A DNA stretch of 64,000 nucleotides from Clostridia bacterium (GCA_017514685.1 JAFWJN010000008.1:1-64000); one strand, 5' to 3'. Positions 21,801 through 27,944 are shown, numbered from the stretch's first letter. The notes: generated by a model not told the origin, from the sequence alone. Made by a program: numbers and translations.

Positions 21801-21920
21801 GATGAACCTCCGACAGGCGATAACAGCAACCTGTGGCTCTGGATAACGCTTCTCGGAGTCAGCACAGCTGCAATCGCAGTCCTGGCAGTCTTCCTTGTAA
21901 GGAGAAAACGGAAAGAATAA
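12855..21920 (+). CDS. Giant Cna-B/SdrD-B repeat cell-surface protein with PPTGD sorting signal
   Basis: A 3021-residue secreted protein. The start at 12855 follows AAGGAG; an upstream in-frame start covers the promoter and is rejected. A signal peptide ends near residue 27 (FSALAED). Residues 77-166 are a low-complexity Asp/Asn/Gly/Pro stalk built on DPNNNSGDD-like units, and residues 315-345 repeat a GGDEPIVN unit. A first Cna-B-like fold sits near 351-444. A long middle part (445-1818) contains DUF11-like segments (TDTLPKGVTYNEDA) and stretches I do not recognise. Residues about 1819-1956 resemble an SdrD-type B domain (AWYDENFDGARQANEK). Nine Cna-B domains follow (1985-2981). The end is PPTGD (2985-2989), a hydrophobic helix and RRKRKE, a sortase substrate tail. 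Cna-B Lys residues (KKEW) would form isopeptide bonds. It probably acts as adhesin or matrix binder; no sortase gene is in the window. Confidence 0.92.
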   Translation: MKLGIKKTLSWVLSLIMLFSMIPFSALAEDENGTEPGTPAVETTTPEENGGDQPQGNGSGSQTGTEDPVTPTDPDVNEQGGENGDNSGNTTDPNNNSGDDSGDPIDPNTNTDNNGETVDPNNGGDNSGDVIDPNNNSGDDNGDTTDPNNNGENGDTTDPNGEGGDDPVVPNGTEPGEDNGENETPANVTLEGEYAGVSVTVENVPAGTELTLKGASGYEEALSEKEEAYSVLFGIDIGLSVELEAPVKVTLKGEKFAEMDPEAKLYHINHKNEAEAVGYGYDDKELTVTFSAKEFSPYILIKAEAAENTDPDEPVVGGGDEPIVNGGDEPVVNGGDDPIVNGGEEPKEETVTVTVKAVFEEDDNADENAEEVKPESITVRLVKGEEAEGEPVELNSENEWTYVFEGLEEGEYTVTAEAPEGYEVVIIGSIEEGYILTIEKAYTALRVGENPTRADNEEYTVKLNDDFPLDTDAYAGKPFEWIGGATFEVYDSNGDVVIDEEIRSRYDVRIINVTSSDTDFAWDMGESYILSPVNDVIYTVEFAIFLASADPRVDDPVTEVYVRHVKTYNSAEILDLLDSDDQYVTRAWIDPTTYTTGFAPWDSNNEPGNDQSPTNNIIRSFDSIHYEINFQTKSYSENYYKEGYVGFLILLADENGNPLNPDGREAYVVKDSLSWMKTDSGNSKLNRKIGKRDFTVNGVTQTFSYVQGYLHLIADDTADNVMPVASSSVEFDINAGAMVNGSTIKPLIYIWCQHNDFGDTNNDGIIDVVDPSHVCANESTHSEASNGGKELVQIQAPVVIVSAAPKYNIQLKTYNTDSNTWGISGVLNTYDFTTGNSLALDKEAGSIYGRGYGMGITVQLYNSSSDKNLKGIELPVGDIELEISFAGNFAANSPAGTVYHMDYNGAERGFAPLVWSYEGNTYGGSQRDGRSISMFTTEGFPRYVAPYNKKSADEALSNGSTMGTASCYNGGTWQAERLDGDTIKFTVKDYIINSSWFPAQNGLKLDRQSANIYWDPRLGIENSCHIGCFSAAELWIIIPLVSPDGEKLEDHKSMGGVAYGSGTETLIVTDAALSATSASGINVGYRDANGNYYVGPGTPSDGYTKVTDLSNQEKKTDDKLSFTAETYVWKAGTFDAAVRYSNNSSSLHWIYDTSCIASENKVGPAQSTGQDVAELKQTIALWATSTVGVGKNNDPINASYGVNNLILFDNAGVELLPANRYASSAYQKNKFLYAAKKDGTGWNHYGLKPDSTDENGTKWYYDESSGTITSTKPSGTAYLAYDYEQSTSTENDLFFYESYEELTAAGAVCVGLLYESRSLTKSTSSRASNFKNFIKVKADAIMGQVYQIDMKCFAWTARTYSNYGLVEDTDSYICSRLDIQNNPDSISTAMLELFNHPTYRSNTSKYYTKATYDEEGIYTGGHSPNGTKRGDSVFIIPFRPEIYKYVLQVKEDGKTKEVYNLDENQNIVDFRLTARTYKKVKNESDFLSTTTLIITDTLPKGVTYNEDAMLGGTYTKSSKAGYHGSWSGGVLPGGTITVNLENGRTADIEFEAPQVTTNASGVTTLKFVFANFPVGADPIDIFYSVTIDNSATNGQAYKNIAVVDTDDVHMIQSTAYHTYSEVNFSVIRTFTISLSKLTDKSFVDIKAEIGYTMAWQNVGNNDVNNAPMMDILPYNGDDNGSSFSGTYVLKSVKLTNNNGTKTSPIKDYTGLRVFYTTDTAVRTIDVSLWKDDSIQAGTVTDLDGNTFNCRWAEAVVNADGTVTGFDENATAFCILGTLKSKKMIEAACVIDPDNNEPGDKYVNAISIRGSITIARGIVLNRILSGLAWYDENFDGARQANEKKLAGITVTLVGKDDFLAATGGKKGGAAAKSSSVATGLTPVINLRGESCTTVTGTDGKYEFAYLPAGDFVVVFTDGETLLSDFFMSPLEADTAREVNNSNAILVAADADGHVDYGYINIAMPGAADITASPYMIRNEDIGLVEAINVYADKKWINAMAETDPPAGAHITFTLNGGGKTYVIGLDGTADTPLEENEVGAFESEPWHATFQNLPKYEVNNSGKAIEIQYKLTESVKWPGFEESYSDNANALVEDSLGTVTNKEETTEISAKKEWKNLNGTTKYPDGATVTFTLIADNNETDHKVKLDGTEDTPVPTVTGAYESAAWVASFVNLPKYKIVDGEAVEIVYTIKETVKYPGYEPDTEEVGDSETITNEEVPTQISAKKEWKNLDGTAIPPKDATVTFTLIADDEETEYEVVLTGTVGTEPDVTGGYESEAWVASFVNLPKYKKGTTTEIQYKVKETVTFEGYAPSTTEAVRDGETITNEQVPTEVWAKKEWKNADGTSTPPEGAIVTFTLMANGEETEHNVKLTGTAGQAPEGTGGYESEPWIAKFVGLPKVDYKTGKQVDYTVKETVMYPGYQLKNEEPVGNGGTITNVEITTQFSVNKEWLNADGSDTPPVGAKVKFAAFADGVETTYVVVLDGKAEPFDILFPGGIENEAWVGTFKNLPKYRKGTTDEIEYTVKETEYFPGYVPENDTAEPDGTIKNVQETTGIKAVKAWNNADGTAVAPEGATITFVTYGAYNNFEGVTDEYEVTLDGTAEADAPTASGGYESEAWVASFVNLPKYAYISKLNKFTGKVEYYQYEIMYYVYEKKNYPGYQMQPDDDVEVEDGGTITNKEIETEISARKEWLNADGTTTPPAGATVTFTLYANGSETVHKVELTGSVGAEPAVTGAYESAEWIASFVHLPKYEKGTTSEIKYTVKETVTYTGYEPDKEEVGDNGVIVNEQIKTEASVKKIWNDDNDRDGIRPPVLKVKLSNGTVVELKEENGWEAKVENLPKIDSATGNEIEYTWEEVDLPEGYTLTETTKNGTVTTLTNSHDVELIDIEVEKVWKDNDDKDKARPRSVTIILLANGTEVGSKILDESNGWTETFTDLYKYENGTEIKYEIKEVKVPKYKVKITGPEGTTTKRFVVTNTYTPPDEPPTGDNSNLWLWITLLGVSTAAIAVLAVFLVRRKRKE
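13084..13350 (+). repeat. Asp/Asn/Gly/Pro-rich coding repeats (stalk)
   Basis: Imperfect tandem units coding for DPNNNSGDDNGD-like peptides, repeated about seven times. The DNA is built from GATCCGAATAAC- and AGCGGAGA-like pieces and may vary in length between strains. Confidence 0.8.
18810..21794 (+). repeat. Array of nine Cna-B domains
   Basis: Domain starts are near 18810, 19164, 19503, 19836, 20169, 20502, 20895, 21225 and 21507. The first seven share a KxWxNADGTxxPPxGAxVTFTL core and units of about 110 residues; the sixth is longer (about 130) with a Tyr-rich insert. The last two have the more common KxWxDNxDxxxxRP core and are shorter. Neighbouring repeats share long near-identical DNA stretches, which favours recombination. 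Confidence 0.88.
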
Positions 21921-21943
21921 AATGAACTTATAGCACTAAGAAG

Positions 21944-21978
21944 AGGAACTCTGCACGATGCTGCGGGGTTCCTTTTTC
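21944..21978 (+). terminator. Terminator of the Cna-B protein gene
   Basis: 12-bp stem AGGAACTCTGCA/TGCGGGGTTCCT (two G-U pairs) with a 6-base loop, followed by TTTTTCTG, 24 bases after the stop codon. Confidence 0.9.
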
Positions 21979-22036
21979 TGTCTTCTATTCTCATGAAAAA
22001 ACGTATCGAAATCTTTATTGGCGGGTGTTTTCATGC

Positions 22037-22065
22037 TTGACAAAAGGGTGCATTGGCATTACAAT
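22037..22065 (+). promoter_or_regulatory. Promoter of the 15-gene inositol operon
   Basis: TTGACA (22037-22042), a 17-base spacer and TACAAT (22060-22065). No other promoter of this quality is seen up to the terminator at 38337. Confidence 0.85.
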
Positions 22066-22074
22066 ACAATTGAA

Positions 22075-22088
22075 CGCAAACGTTTTCG
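22075..22088 (+). promoter_or_regulatory. Palindromic operator, LacI-family (or CcpA cre) type
   Basis: CGCAAACGTTTTCG is a near-perfect palindrome around a central CG, with core AAACGTTT at 78-85 of this stretch (22078-22085). It lies at the expected transcription start, 9 bases after the -10 box, where a repressor would block initiation. The AAACGTTT core is typical of LacI/GalR-family operators and related to CcpA cre sites. No regulator gene is present in the operon. Confidence 0.55.
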
Positions 22089-22145
22089 TAAATATTATGA
22101 AAATGTGAAATGAGACGTTTGAAATACCATAAAGGAAGCGAAAGT

Positions 22146-22904
22146 ATGATCACGACGCTCTTGTTTGATCTCGGTGGAACATTGCATGACGTGTACAGAA
22201 CAGACGCTGCAGGAAAGGGATTTGCGGAACATTTTCTGAGGCGTCTTCGCAGATACGGCATTGAGCTTTCTGTTACCCCGGAGGAACTGCTTGAGACGCT
22301 TTCACGAAACGCGGAGGCATATAAGCAACGAGGGGAAAAGGACCTGACGGAGCTGGCTCAGCCGGATATCTGGAATGACTGGTATCTGAAGGAATACCGG
22401 ATAGGCCGTGAGAATCTGGAACCGATCGCAGAGGAACTGAGTTTCCTTTATGATTATGAGCGGGTTGAAAATGTCCGGAAACCGCGTTTGAAGGAAACCG
22501 TGGAAGCCCTTCATGAAATGGGGATCCGGATGGGTATGATTTCCAACATCATATCGACTTCGGTTGTACCCCATATGCTGATCGAGTACGGAATTGATCA
22601 GTACATGGAGTGCATTGTTATGTCCAGCGATGTGGGAATTCGGAAACCCGATCCGCGCATCTTTGAGGTTGCTCTCAAAAAGATGGGCGTTTCCGCAAAA
22701 GAAACGGGATATGTCGGGGATACGATTTCAAGGGATGTGATCGGAGCGCATAACGCAGGACTGGGACTCAATATTCGGATCAACAACCCGCGGATTGCGC
22801 ACAGGGATGTGAAATATCAGGGAGCGGATATTCCAAAGCCTGATTATGTGATTGAGCAGCTGTATGAGCTGCCTGAAATCATTCGGAAAGTCAATCAGCA
22901 ATAA
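22146..22904 (+). CDS. HAD-like hydrolase 1 of a four-gene tandem, DxG motif I
   Basis: A 252-residue protein of the haloacid dehalogenase superfamily with a helical cap after motif I (subfamily IA layout). Motif I is LLFDLGGTL: the nucleophile Asp is present, but the +2 Asp that acts as general acid/base in HAD phosphatases is Gly. Motif II is GMISN, motif III IRKPDP and motif IV YVGDTISRD, so Lys and metal-binding Asp residues remain. The start at 22146 follows AAAGGAAG; an earlier in-frame start at 22110 has no ribosome site. It is the first gene of the operon. Its substrate is unknown, and classic phosphatase activity is uncertain because of the Gly. Confidence 0.85.
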   Translation: MITTLLFDLGGTLHDVYRTDAAGKGFAEHFLRRLRRYGIELSVTPEELLETLSRNAEAYKQRGEKDLTELAQPDIWNDWYLKEYRIGRENLEPIAEELSFLYDYERVENVRKPRLKETVEALHEMGIRMGMISNIISTSVVPHMLIEYGIDQYMECIVMSSDVGIRKPDPRIFEVALKKMGVSAKETGYVGDTISRDVIGAHNAGLGLNIRINNPRIAHRDVKYQGADIPKPDYVIEQLYELPEIIRKVNQQ

Positions 22905-22954
22905 AGCAGAGATTCAATAAGACTGTTATCATTTTTCAAAAGGAGTAAGGGCAT

Positions 22955-23683
22955 ATGTTAGATACGATCTTCTTTGACGTCGGAAACACACTGCGTATCG
23001 TAATTCCAGATAAGGAATTTTCGGACGCGGCAGAGAAGGAACTGATGGAACTGGTCGGAGCGACCGAACCGCACGATGTTTTCTTTGAGAAACTGGAGAG
23101 AAACTGGCAGAAATACCGTAAAGAAGTGAAAAAGACGCTGTTGGATGCGGGTGAAATGGAGCTTTGGAGCCAGCATCTTCTGCCGGACTATGATAAAGAG
23201 CGGGTCTGCGCGAATGCCGGAAGACTGACCCGTCTGTGGCGCGACCATGACGGGCGCCGTGTTCCGCGTGATGACGTGAAGTCCACGATCATCGAACTGG
23301 ACCGCCGCGGATATACGCTCGGTATTATAGCGAATACGATTACTGAAACGGAAATTCCGGACTGGATGATCAGTGACGGTGTGGCGCATTACTTCAAAGC
23401 CGTGATTCTTTCTTCCAAGGTGCGCCTGCGTAAGCCTGACCCCGAGATTTATTTCCTTGCCTGCCGTGCGATTGGGAAGAAGCCGGAGCAGTGCGCATAC
23501 GTCGGCGATAATCCCATCCGTGACGTGGAAGGAACCCGCAAGGCCGGTTTCGCGAAAATGATCCGGATCGACGAACCTGATACGATCAAGAAAGAACCGC
23601 AGGAAATCATTCTGCAGCCTGATCATACGATTACACGGATTTCTGAACTGCTTGACATTTTCCCTGATATGAAAGCGGAATAA
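22955..23683 (+). CDS. HAD-like hydrolase 2 of a four-gene tandem, DxG motif I
   Basis: A 242-residue HAD superfamily protein. Motif I is FFDVGNTL (Gly at +2), motif II is GIIAN with Ala where Ser or Thr normally binds the phosphoryl group, motif III is LRKPDP and motif IV YVGDNPIRD. The protein is thus the most altered of the four at the active site. It shares with genes 3 and 4 a cap region with a YRKxxxxxxL...ELWSxxLLP pattern, so the four come from duplications. A 50-base gap separates it from HAD 1 and an AAAGGAG site precedes the ATG. Confidence 0.83.
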   Translation: MLDTIFFDVGNTLRIVIPDKEFSDAAEKELMELVGATEPHDVFFEKLERNWQKYRKEVKKTLLDAGEMELWSQHLLPDYDKERVCANAGRLTRLWRDHDGRRVPRDDVKSTIIELDRRGYTLGIIANTITETEIPDWMISDGVAHYFKAVILSSKVRLRKPDPEIYFLACRAIGKKPEQCAYVGDNPIRDVEGTRKAGFAKMIRIDEPDTIKKEPQEIILQPDHTITRISELLDIFPDMKAE

Positions 23684-23694
23684 AGGAGGCTTTT

Positions 23695-24462
23695 ATGAAT
23701 AACGAGAGAGAATTTGATGCTGTCTTCTATGACCTCGGCGGTACACTCCGCCTGGTGGAGCGGGACGCGGAATTCGAAGCGGAAGCGCGCCGTAAAATCG
23801 CCGAAATGTGCGGTGAGAAGGGTGATCCCGATGAGTTCTGCAAGTTTTTGGATTACCGGTACGCCGGATACCGGAAATGGTGCTTTGAGACCATGAAGGA
23901 AGCACCGGAGGAAGAACTCTGGACCAAGTGGCTTGCACCGGAGTATCCCCGTGATCTGATCAAGAAGAACGCGATCGAGCTGACGATCGAATACCGCAAC
24001 AAGGACGGCCGCAGGGTGGTCGCTCCAAACGGAGCTCAGTCCATCCGCGATCTGTACGCGAACGGATATAAGCTCGGCATCATCTCGAACCTCGTAACAT
24101 CCCAGGAGATCCCGCGCTGGCTGAAGCATGACGATCTCGAAAAGTATTTTGGCGCGGTGCTGCTCTCTTGCGTGGAAGGAATCCGCAAACCGGATCCCGC
24201 GATTTCCAACAAGGCCTGCGACCTGCTCGGTGTCAAGCCGGAGCGCTGCGTCTATATTGGCGACAATCTGAACCGTGATGTGGAAGGTACGCGCCTTGCG
24301 GGATACGGCATGTTCATTCTGTATACTACGCCTGAAAAGCTTGCGAAGGAAAAGATCACGGACGAGAACCGCCCGGATGCGGTCATCTTCGACTTTAATG
24401 AGCTGAAGGAGATTTTCCCGAAAGCCCCGCATGTTGCATGGGATAAAATCAGGAGGGTTTAA
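23695..24462 (+). CDS. HAD-like hydrolase 3 of a four-gene tandem, DxG motif I
   Basis: A 255-residue HAD superfamily protein. Motif I is FYDLGGTL (Gly at +2), motif II GIISN, motif III IRKPDP, motif IV YIGDNLNRD. The cap has YRKWCFETM...EELWTKWLAPEY, close to gene 4 (YRNWALKYM...MLWTRWLVPEL), so these two are recent paralogues. It follows HAD 2 by 11 bases with AAAGGAGG before the ATG and precedes HAD 4 by 3 bases. Confidence 0.85.
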   Translation: MNNEREFDAVFYDLGGTLRLVERDAEFEAEARRKIAEMCGEKGDPDEFCKFLDYRYAGYRKWCFETMKEAPEEELWTKWLAPEYPRDLIKKNAIELTIEYRNKDGRRVVAPNGAQSIRDLYANGYKLGIISNLVTSQEIPRWLKHDDLEKYFGAVLLSCVEGIRKPDPAISNKACDLLGVKPERCVYIGDNLNRDVEGTRLAGYGMFILYTTPEKLAKEKITDENRPDAVIFDFNELKEIFPKAPHVAWDKIRRV

Positions 24463-24465
24463 GCG

Positions 24466-25242
24466 ATGAAAGAAAATATCAAGGCGATATTTCTGGACCT
24501 TGGCGGAACATTCCGCGTAGTGGATGAGACCAACCGCCCGTATATTGCCCAGGCTCGTGGCAGAATCGCTGAAATCTGCGGAACCGACATGGATCCGGAC
24601 GCATACTATGATATGCTCAACAAGCGGTATGATACTTACCGCAACTGGGCACTCAAATACATGTGCGAAGCGCCTGAAACCATGCTATGGACACGCTGGC
24701 TGGTGCCGGAACTCGACCGCGATCATATCGAAAAACACGCGAAGGAACTGACCTACTGCTTCCGCAGATCGAAGGGTGAGCGTGTTGTCGTAGAAAAAGG
24801 CATCGAGACGGTGAAAGAACTCAGAAAGCGCGGTTATAAGATAGGCATTATCAGCGACCTGATCGGAACGATCGAGATCGATGAGTGGCTGGACCATGAC
24901 GGTATCCGGGACCTGTTCTGCACCGTGCAGCAGTCCTCCGTCACAATGCTGAGAAAACCGCATCCAGCGATCTATTTCCTTGCTCTTGAAGAAGCAGGCG
25001 TACGTCCTGAAGAAAGCTGCTTTGTAGGCGACAATCTCAAGCGCGATATCATAGGCGCCAAACAGTCGAATTTTGCGGGAACCGTCGGCGCGGAATATCC
25101 CGGCGGTCTGGAATTCAAACTGACTGAGGAAAACCGGCCGGATTGCATCCTGCATCATTTTGATGAACTTTTGAATATTTTCCCGGGTGACGGAAAATTC
25201 TGCCCAGAAGCGGCGGAAGATCCGGCTCCGCGGATCCAATAA
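24466..25242 (+). CDS. HAD-like hydrolase 4 of a four-gene tandem, DxG motif I
   Basis: A 258-residue HAD superfamily protein. Motif I is FLDLGGTF (Gly at +2), motif II GIISD, motif III LRKPHP, motif IV FVGDNLKRD. It starts 3 bases after HAD 3 with AGGAGG upstream, and ends 24 bases before the phosphoglycerate mutase gene. As in the other three, the nucleophile, Lys and metal ligands stay while the +2 acid/base Asp is lost. A shared role for the four, perhaps as a hetero-oligomer or with divergent substrates, is possible but not shown. Confidence 0.85.
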   Translation: MKENIKAIFLDLGGTFRVVDETNRPYIAQARGRIAEICGTDMDPDAYYDMLNKRYDTYRNWALKYMCEAPETMLWTRWLVPELDRDHIEKHAKELTYCFRRSKGERVVVEKGIETVKELRKRGYKIGIISDLIGTIEIDEWLDHDGIRDLFCTVQQSSVTMLRKPHPAIYFLALEEAGVRPEESCFVGDNLKRDIIGAKQSNFAGTVGAEYPGGLEFKLTEENRPDCILHHFDELLNIFPGDGKFCPEAAEDPAPRIQ

Positions 25243-25266
25243 CGGCAGAAGGAGGAAGAATCATTC

Positions 25267-26835
25267 ATGGCGGAATATAAACTGTCCGGAGGCGACGCGC
25301 TTGCGCGCGCTGTTGAAAAATTGTATGAAAACGGCGGTTCGGAGTATCATTTCGAACCGATGAACCTGATGGATCGGGAAGGCAAACCGGTAGGAACGGT
25401 GAAAGCCGGCGACGGTGTCATTTTCTGCTGCCGCAGAGGCGAGCGCGAAGTCGAATTGACAGACGCGTTCACCGATCCGGCATTCAAAGGCTTTGCCCGC
25501 GAAAAGATCGATCCGCTGGATTTTGTGATCCTGACGATGTACCATGAGAAGTATACGTATCTTCCGATTGCTTTCGCACCCGCAAAAGTACAGAAAACCC
25601 TGGCTGAGGTGTTGAGCGAGAACAAAAAGACCCAGATGCATCTGGCAGAAAGCGAAAAATATGCGCATGTCACATTCTTCTTCAACGGCGGGAATCAGAA
25701 ACCGTTCGAAGGGGAAGATGACTTCCGAATTCAGTCTCCCAAGGGTGTTCCTTTCGAGACAGTGCCGGAACTGAAGCTCCCTGAGGTCGCTCAGAAACTC
25801 GAGGAAGGCATTGATCACGGGTATGATTTTATCGTGACAAATTTCGCAAACGGCGACGTCATCGGGCACACTTCTTCGGACACAGCCAAGCCGATCGCGT
25901 GCGAAGCGATCAGCAAATATGTTGGAAAAACAGTTGCTTATGCGCGTGAAAAAGGGTATACTGTACTCGTAACCGCCGACCATGGCAACATCGAAATTCT
26001 GCATACGCCGGATGGAAAACCGCATGTTTCCCATACGACGAATCTTGTTGCGTGTATAGCACTCGGTGAGGGGACGGAAAAACTGAAAGAGCACGGAAAA
26101 CTCTGTGATGTCGCGCCGACGATTCTGTCCGCGATGGGAATCGAGCAGCCTGCCGAAATGACCGGTGAGCCGCTGTTTCGGTTTGCAAACAAGGGCAAGG
26201 TGCTGCTGCTCATCTGTGACGGATGGGGACTGGACGCGCCAACGGAGAACAATCCGATCTTTACGGCAGATACCCCGGCGTGGGACGCGCTTTTGAAGGA
26301 ATATCCGTATGCAGAACTGGAAGCATCCGGCCCGGCGGTCGGACTTGCGGAAGGAAAGACAGGCAACTCGGAAGCGGGTCATATCAACCTCGGTTCCGGC
26401 CGTATCGTTCTTCAGGATGACGTCCGTCTGGACGGAGCGATGAAGGACGGTTCCTTTGCGCATAATCCTGTTTTCCTTGAAACGATCAAGGGAGTGAAAG
26501 AACGCGGCACAGCGCTGCACCTGTTTGCTCTTCTGACCAAGAAGTCTTCACACGGATCGATCGATTACCCGCTGGCACTGGTCGATATGGCACATGAGGC
26601 GGGTCTTGAGAAGGTCTATGTGCATATCATCTTTGACGGCCGTTCCACACAGCCCGGAAGCGCACCTGCACTTCTCCGCGAATTCGGTGAGACGATCGAG
26701 AAAAAAGGCACCGGATTGGTGGTATCCGGCGTCGGCAGAGGCGTGGCACTTGACCGGGACCAGAACTGGGCGAAGATTGAGCGGACTTACAACTCTTTGG
26801 TGAACGGCACAGGAGCGCCGTACACGGAGGCATGA
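25267..26835 (+). CDS. Circularly permuted 2,3-bisphosphoglycerate-independent phosphoglycerate mutase
   Basis: A 522-residue protein whose two halves match iPGM (GpmI) in swapped order. Residues 1-305 correspond to the normal C-terminal half and 310-522 to the normal N-terminal half. All residues known to be needed are found: Lys131 (EKYAHVTFFFNGG), Asp197 and His201 (ANGDVIGHT), Asp238-His239 (TADHGN), His256 (SHTTN), Asp318 (CDGWG), the phosphoryl-carrying Ser368 (GNSEAGH), His429, Asp457 and Arg459 (FDGR), Arg491 and Arg497, plus Arg57 and Arg60 from the motif usually written NFRPDR. The normal termini join at MTGEPLFRFANKGKVLLL; the new ends lie in the phosphotransferase domain between GEG- and DEF-type segments. 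One continuous frame with its own GGAGG site argues against an assembly error. In glycolysis iPGM interconverts 3- and 2-phosphoglycerate in the cytoplasm. Confidence 0.9.
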   Translation: MAEYKLSGGDALARAVEKLYENGGSEYHFEPMNLMDREGKPVGTVKAGDGVIFCCRRGEREVELTDAFTDPAFKGFAREKIDPLDFVILTMYHEKYTYLPIAFAPAKVQKTLAEVLSENKKTQMHLAESEKYAHVTFFFNGGNQKPFEGEDDFRIQSPKGVPFETVPELKLPEVAQKLEEGIDHGYDFIVTNFANGDVIGHTSSDTAKPIACEAISKYVGKTVAYAREKGYTVLVTADHGNIEILHTPDGKPHVSHTTNLVACIALGEGTEKLKEHGKLCDVAPTILSAMGIEQPAEMTGEPLFRFANKGKVLLLICDGWGLDAPTENNPIFTADTPAWDALLKEYPYAELEASGPAVGLAEGKTGNSEAGHINLGSGRIVLQDDVRLDGAMKDGSFAHNPVFLETIKGVKERGTALHLFALLTKKSSHGSIDYPLALVDMAHEAGLEKVYVHIIFDGRSTQPGSAPALLREFGETIEKKGTGLVVSGVGRGVALDRDQNWAKIERTYNSLVNGTGAPYTEA

Positions 26836-26901
26836 TCCTATGGAATCCATTCCCCGAGCAGGGGTTGAATCAAAAAGAAATATTTAAACGGAGGAAGAAA
26901 A

Positions 26902-27915
26902 ATGATTAATGTTGGCATTATCGGCGCAGGCCGTATCGGACAGGTCCATGCAAAGAGCATCCTGACCGGCGTACCCGAAGCGAGAATCCTTTCGATCGCC
27001 GATCCGTTCATGAAGCCGGAAGTGGCTGAATGGGCAAAATCGGTAGGAATCGAGAATGTGTACGAAGACTATCATAAGATTCTCGAGGACGAACGCATTG
27101 ATGCCGTTCTGATCTGCGCGTCCACGAACCTGCATGCACAGATCTCATTGGAAGCAATTGCAGCCGGAAAGCACATCTTCTGCGAAAAGCCGATCGATCA
27201 GACTCTGGAAAGAATCGAGGAGGTCAAGGCAGCACTTGCAGCTTCCCCGAAGAAACTGGTTTACCAGGTAGGCTTCAACCGCCGTTACGATCACAACTAT
27301 CGCGCACTGCGCAAGACTGTGGAAGATGGCAAAATCGGTGAGGTTCAGTTCGTCCGTGTTTCTTCACGTGACCCGGAGCCCCCACCCGCAAAGTACGTTG
27401 CGGTTTCCGGCGGTATCTTCATGGATATGATGATCCATGACCTGGATATGGTCCGTTATCTGTCCGGCCAGGAAGTCGTTGAGGTATATGCGCAGGGCGC
27501 ATGCCTGATCGATCCTGAAATCGGCAAGGCAGGCGACATCGATACCTGCACGATCATGCTGAAACTGGCAAACGGTGCTCTGGCAACCGTCGACGGTTCC
27601 CGCAAGGCTGTGTACGGATATGATCAGCGCGGAGAGGTCTTCGGATCCAAGGGCTGCGCCACCACCCAGAATGATTCCGCATCCAACGTGGTTCTTTCCA
27701 CGGTTGACGGCGTGACGGGTGAGAAGCCGCTGTGGTTCTTCCTCGAGAGATATATGGGTTCCTATCAGGCGGAAGTCCGCGAGTTCATCGAGTGCATCCT
27801 CAAGGGTCAGGATCCTGTAACCGGCATTGAAGACGGTCTCGTTTCCGTCAAGCTCGCAATGGCCTGCCTGAAGTCGCTCAAAGAGGACCGTCCTGTCAAG
27901 ATTGACGAAATCTGA
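26902..27915 (+). CDS. iolG: myo-Inositol 2-dehydrogenase
   Basis: A 337-residue Gfo/Idh/MocA-family dehydrogenase. It oxidises myo-inositol to scyllo-inosose with NAD+ in the cytoplasm. The Rossmann motif is GIIGAGRIG near residue 5; the family EKP motif (CEKPIDQT) supplies the catalytic Lys. IolG-specific blocks are FNRRYDHNY, SSRDPEPPP, SGGIFMDMMIHDLDM with the active-site Asp/His pair, and YGYDQRGEVFGS. Its company (iolE, iolB, iolD) supports the inositol call. It starts 66 bases after the mutase gene with CGGAGGAAG before the ATG. Confidence 0.93.
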   Translation: MINVGIIGAGRIGQVHAKSILTGVPEARILSIADPFMKPEVAEWAKSVGIENVYEDYHKILEDERIDAVLICASTNLHAQISLEAIAAGKHIFCEKPIDQTLERIEEVKAALAASPKKLVYQVGFNRRYDHNYRALRKTVEDGKIGEVQFVRVSSRDPEPPPAKYVAVSGGIFMDMMIHDLDMVRYLSGQEVVEVYAQGACLIDPEIGKAGDIDTCTIMLKLANGALATVDGSRKAVYGYDQRGEVFGSKGCATTQNDSASNVVLSTVDGVTGEKPLWFFLERYMGSYQAEVREFIECILKGQDPVTGIEDGLVSVKLAMACLKSLKEDRPVKIDEI

Positions 27916-27944
27916 AATTCTTTTAAAGGAGAAATAGTAAATCC

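Noticed and set aside
22905..22954. Possible internal promoter between HAD 1 and HAD 2
   Set aside because: No recognisable -35/-10 pair; the gap just carries the AAAGGAG site.
25267..26835. Mutase permutation as an assembly error or frameshift
   Set aside because: The frame is continuous, the joint lies between exact domain ends, the gene has its own ribosome site, and no leftover fragments flank it.
26852..26864. CCCC-GGGG hairpin between the mutase and iolG genes
   Set aside because: Stem of only 4 bp and no T tract; not enough for a terminator or a processing site.
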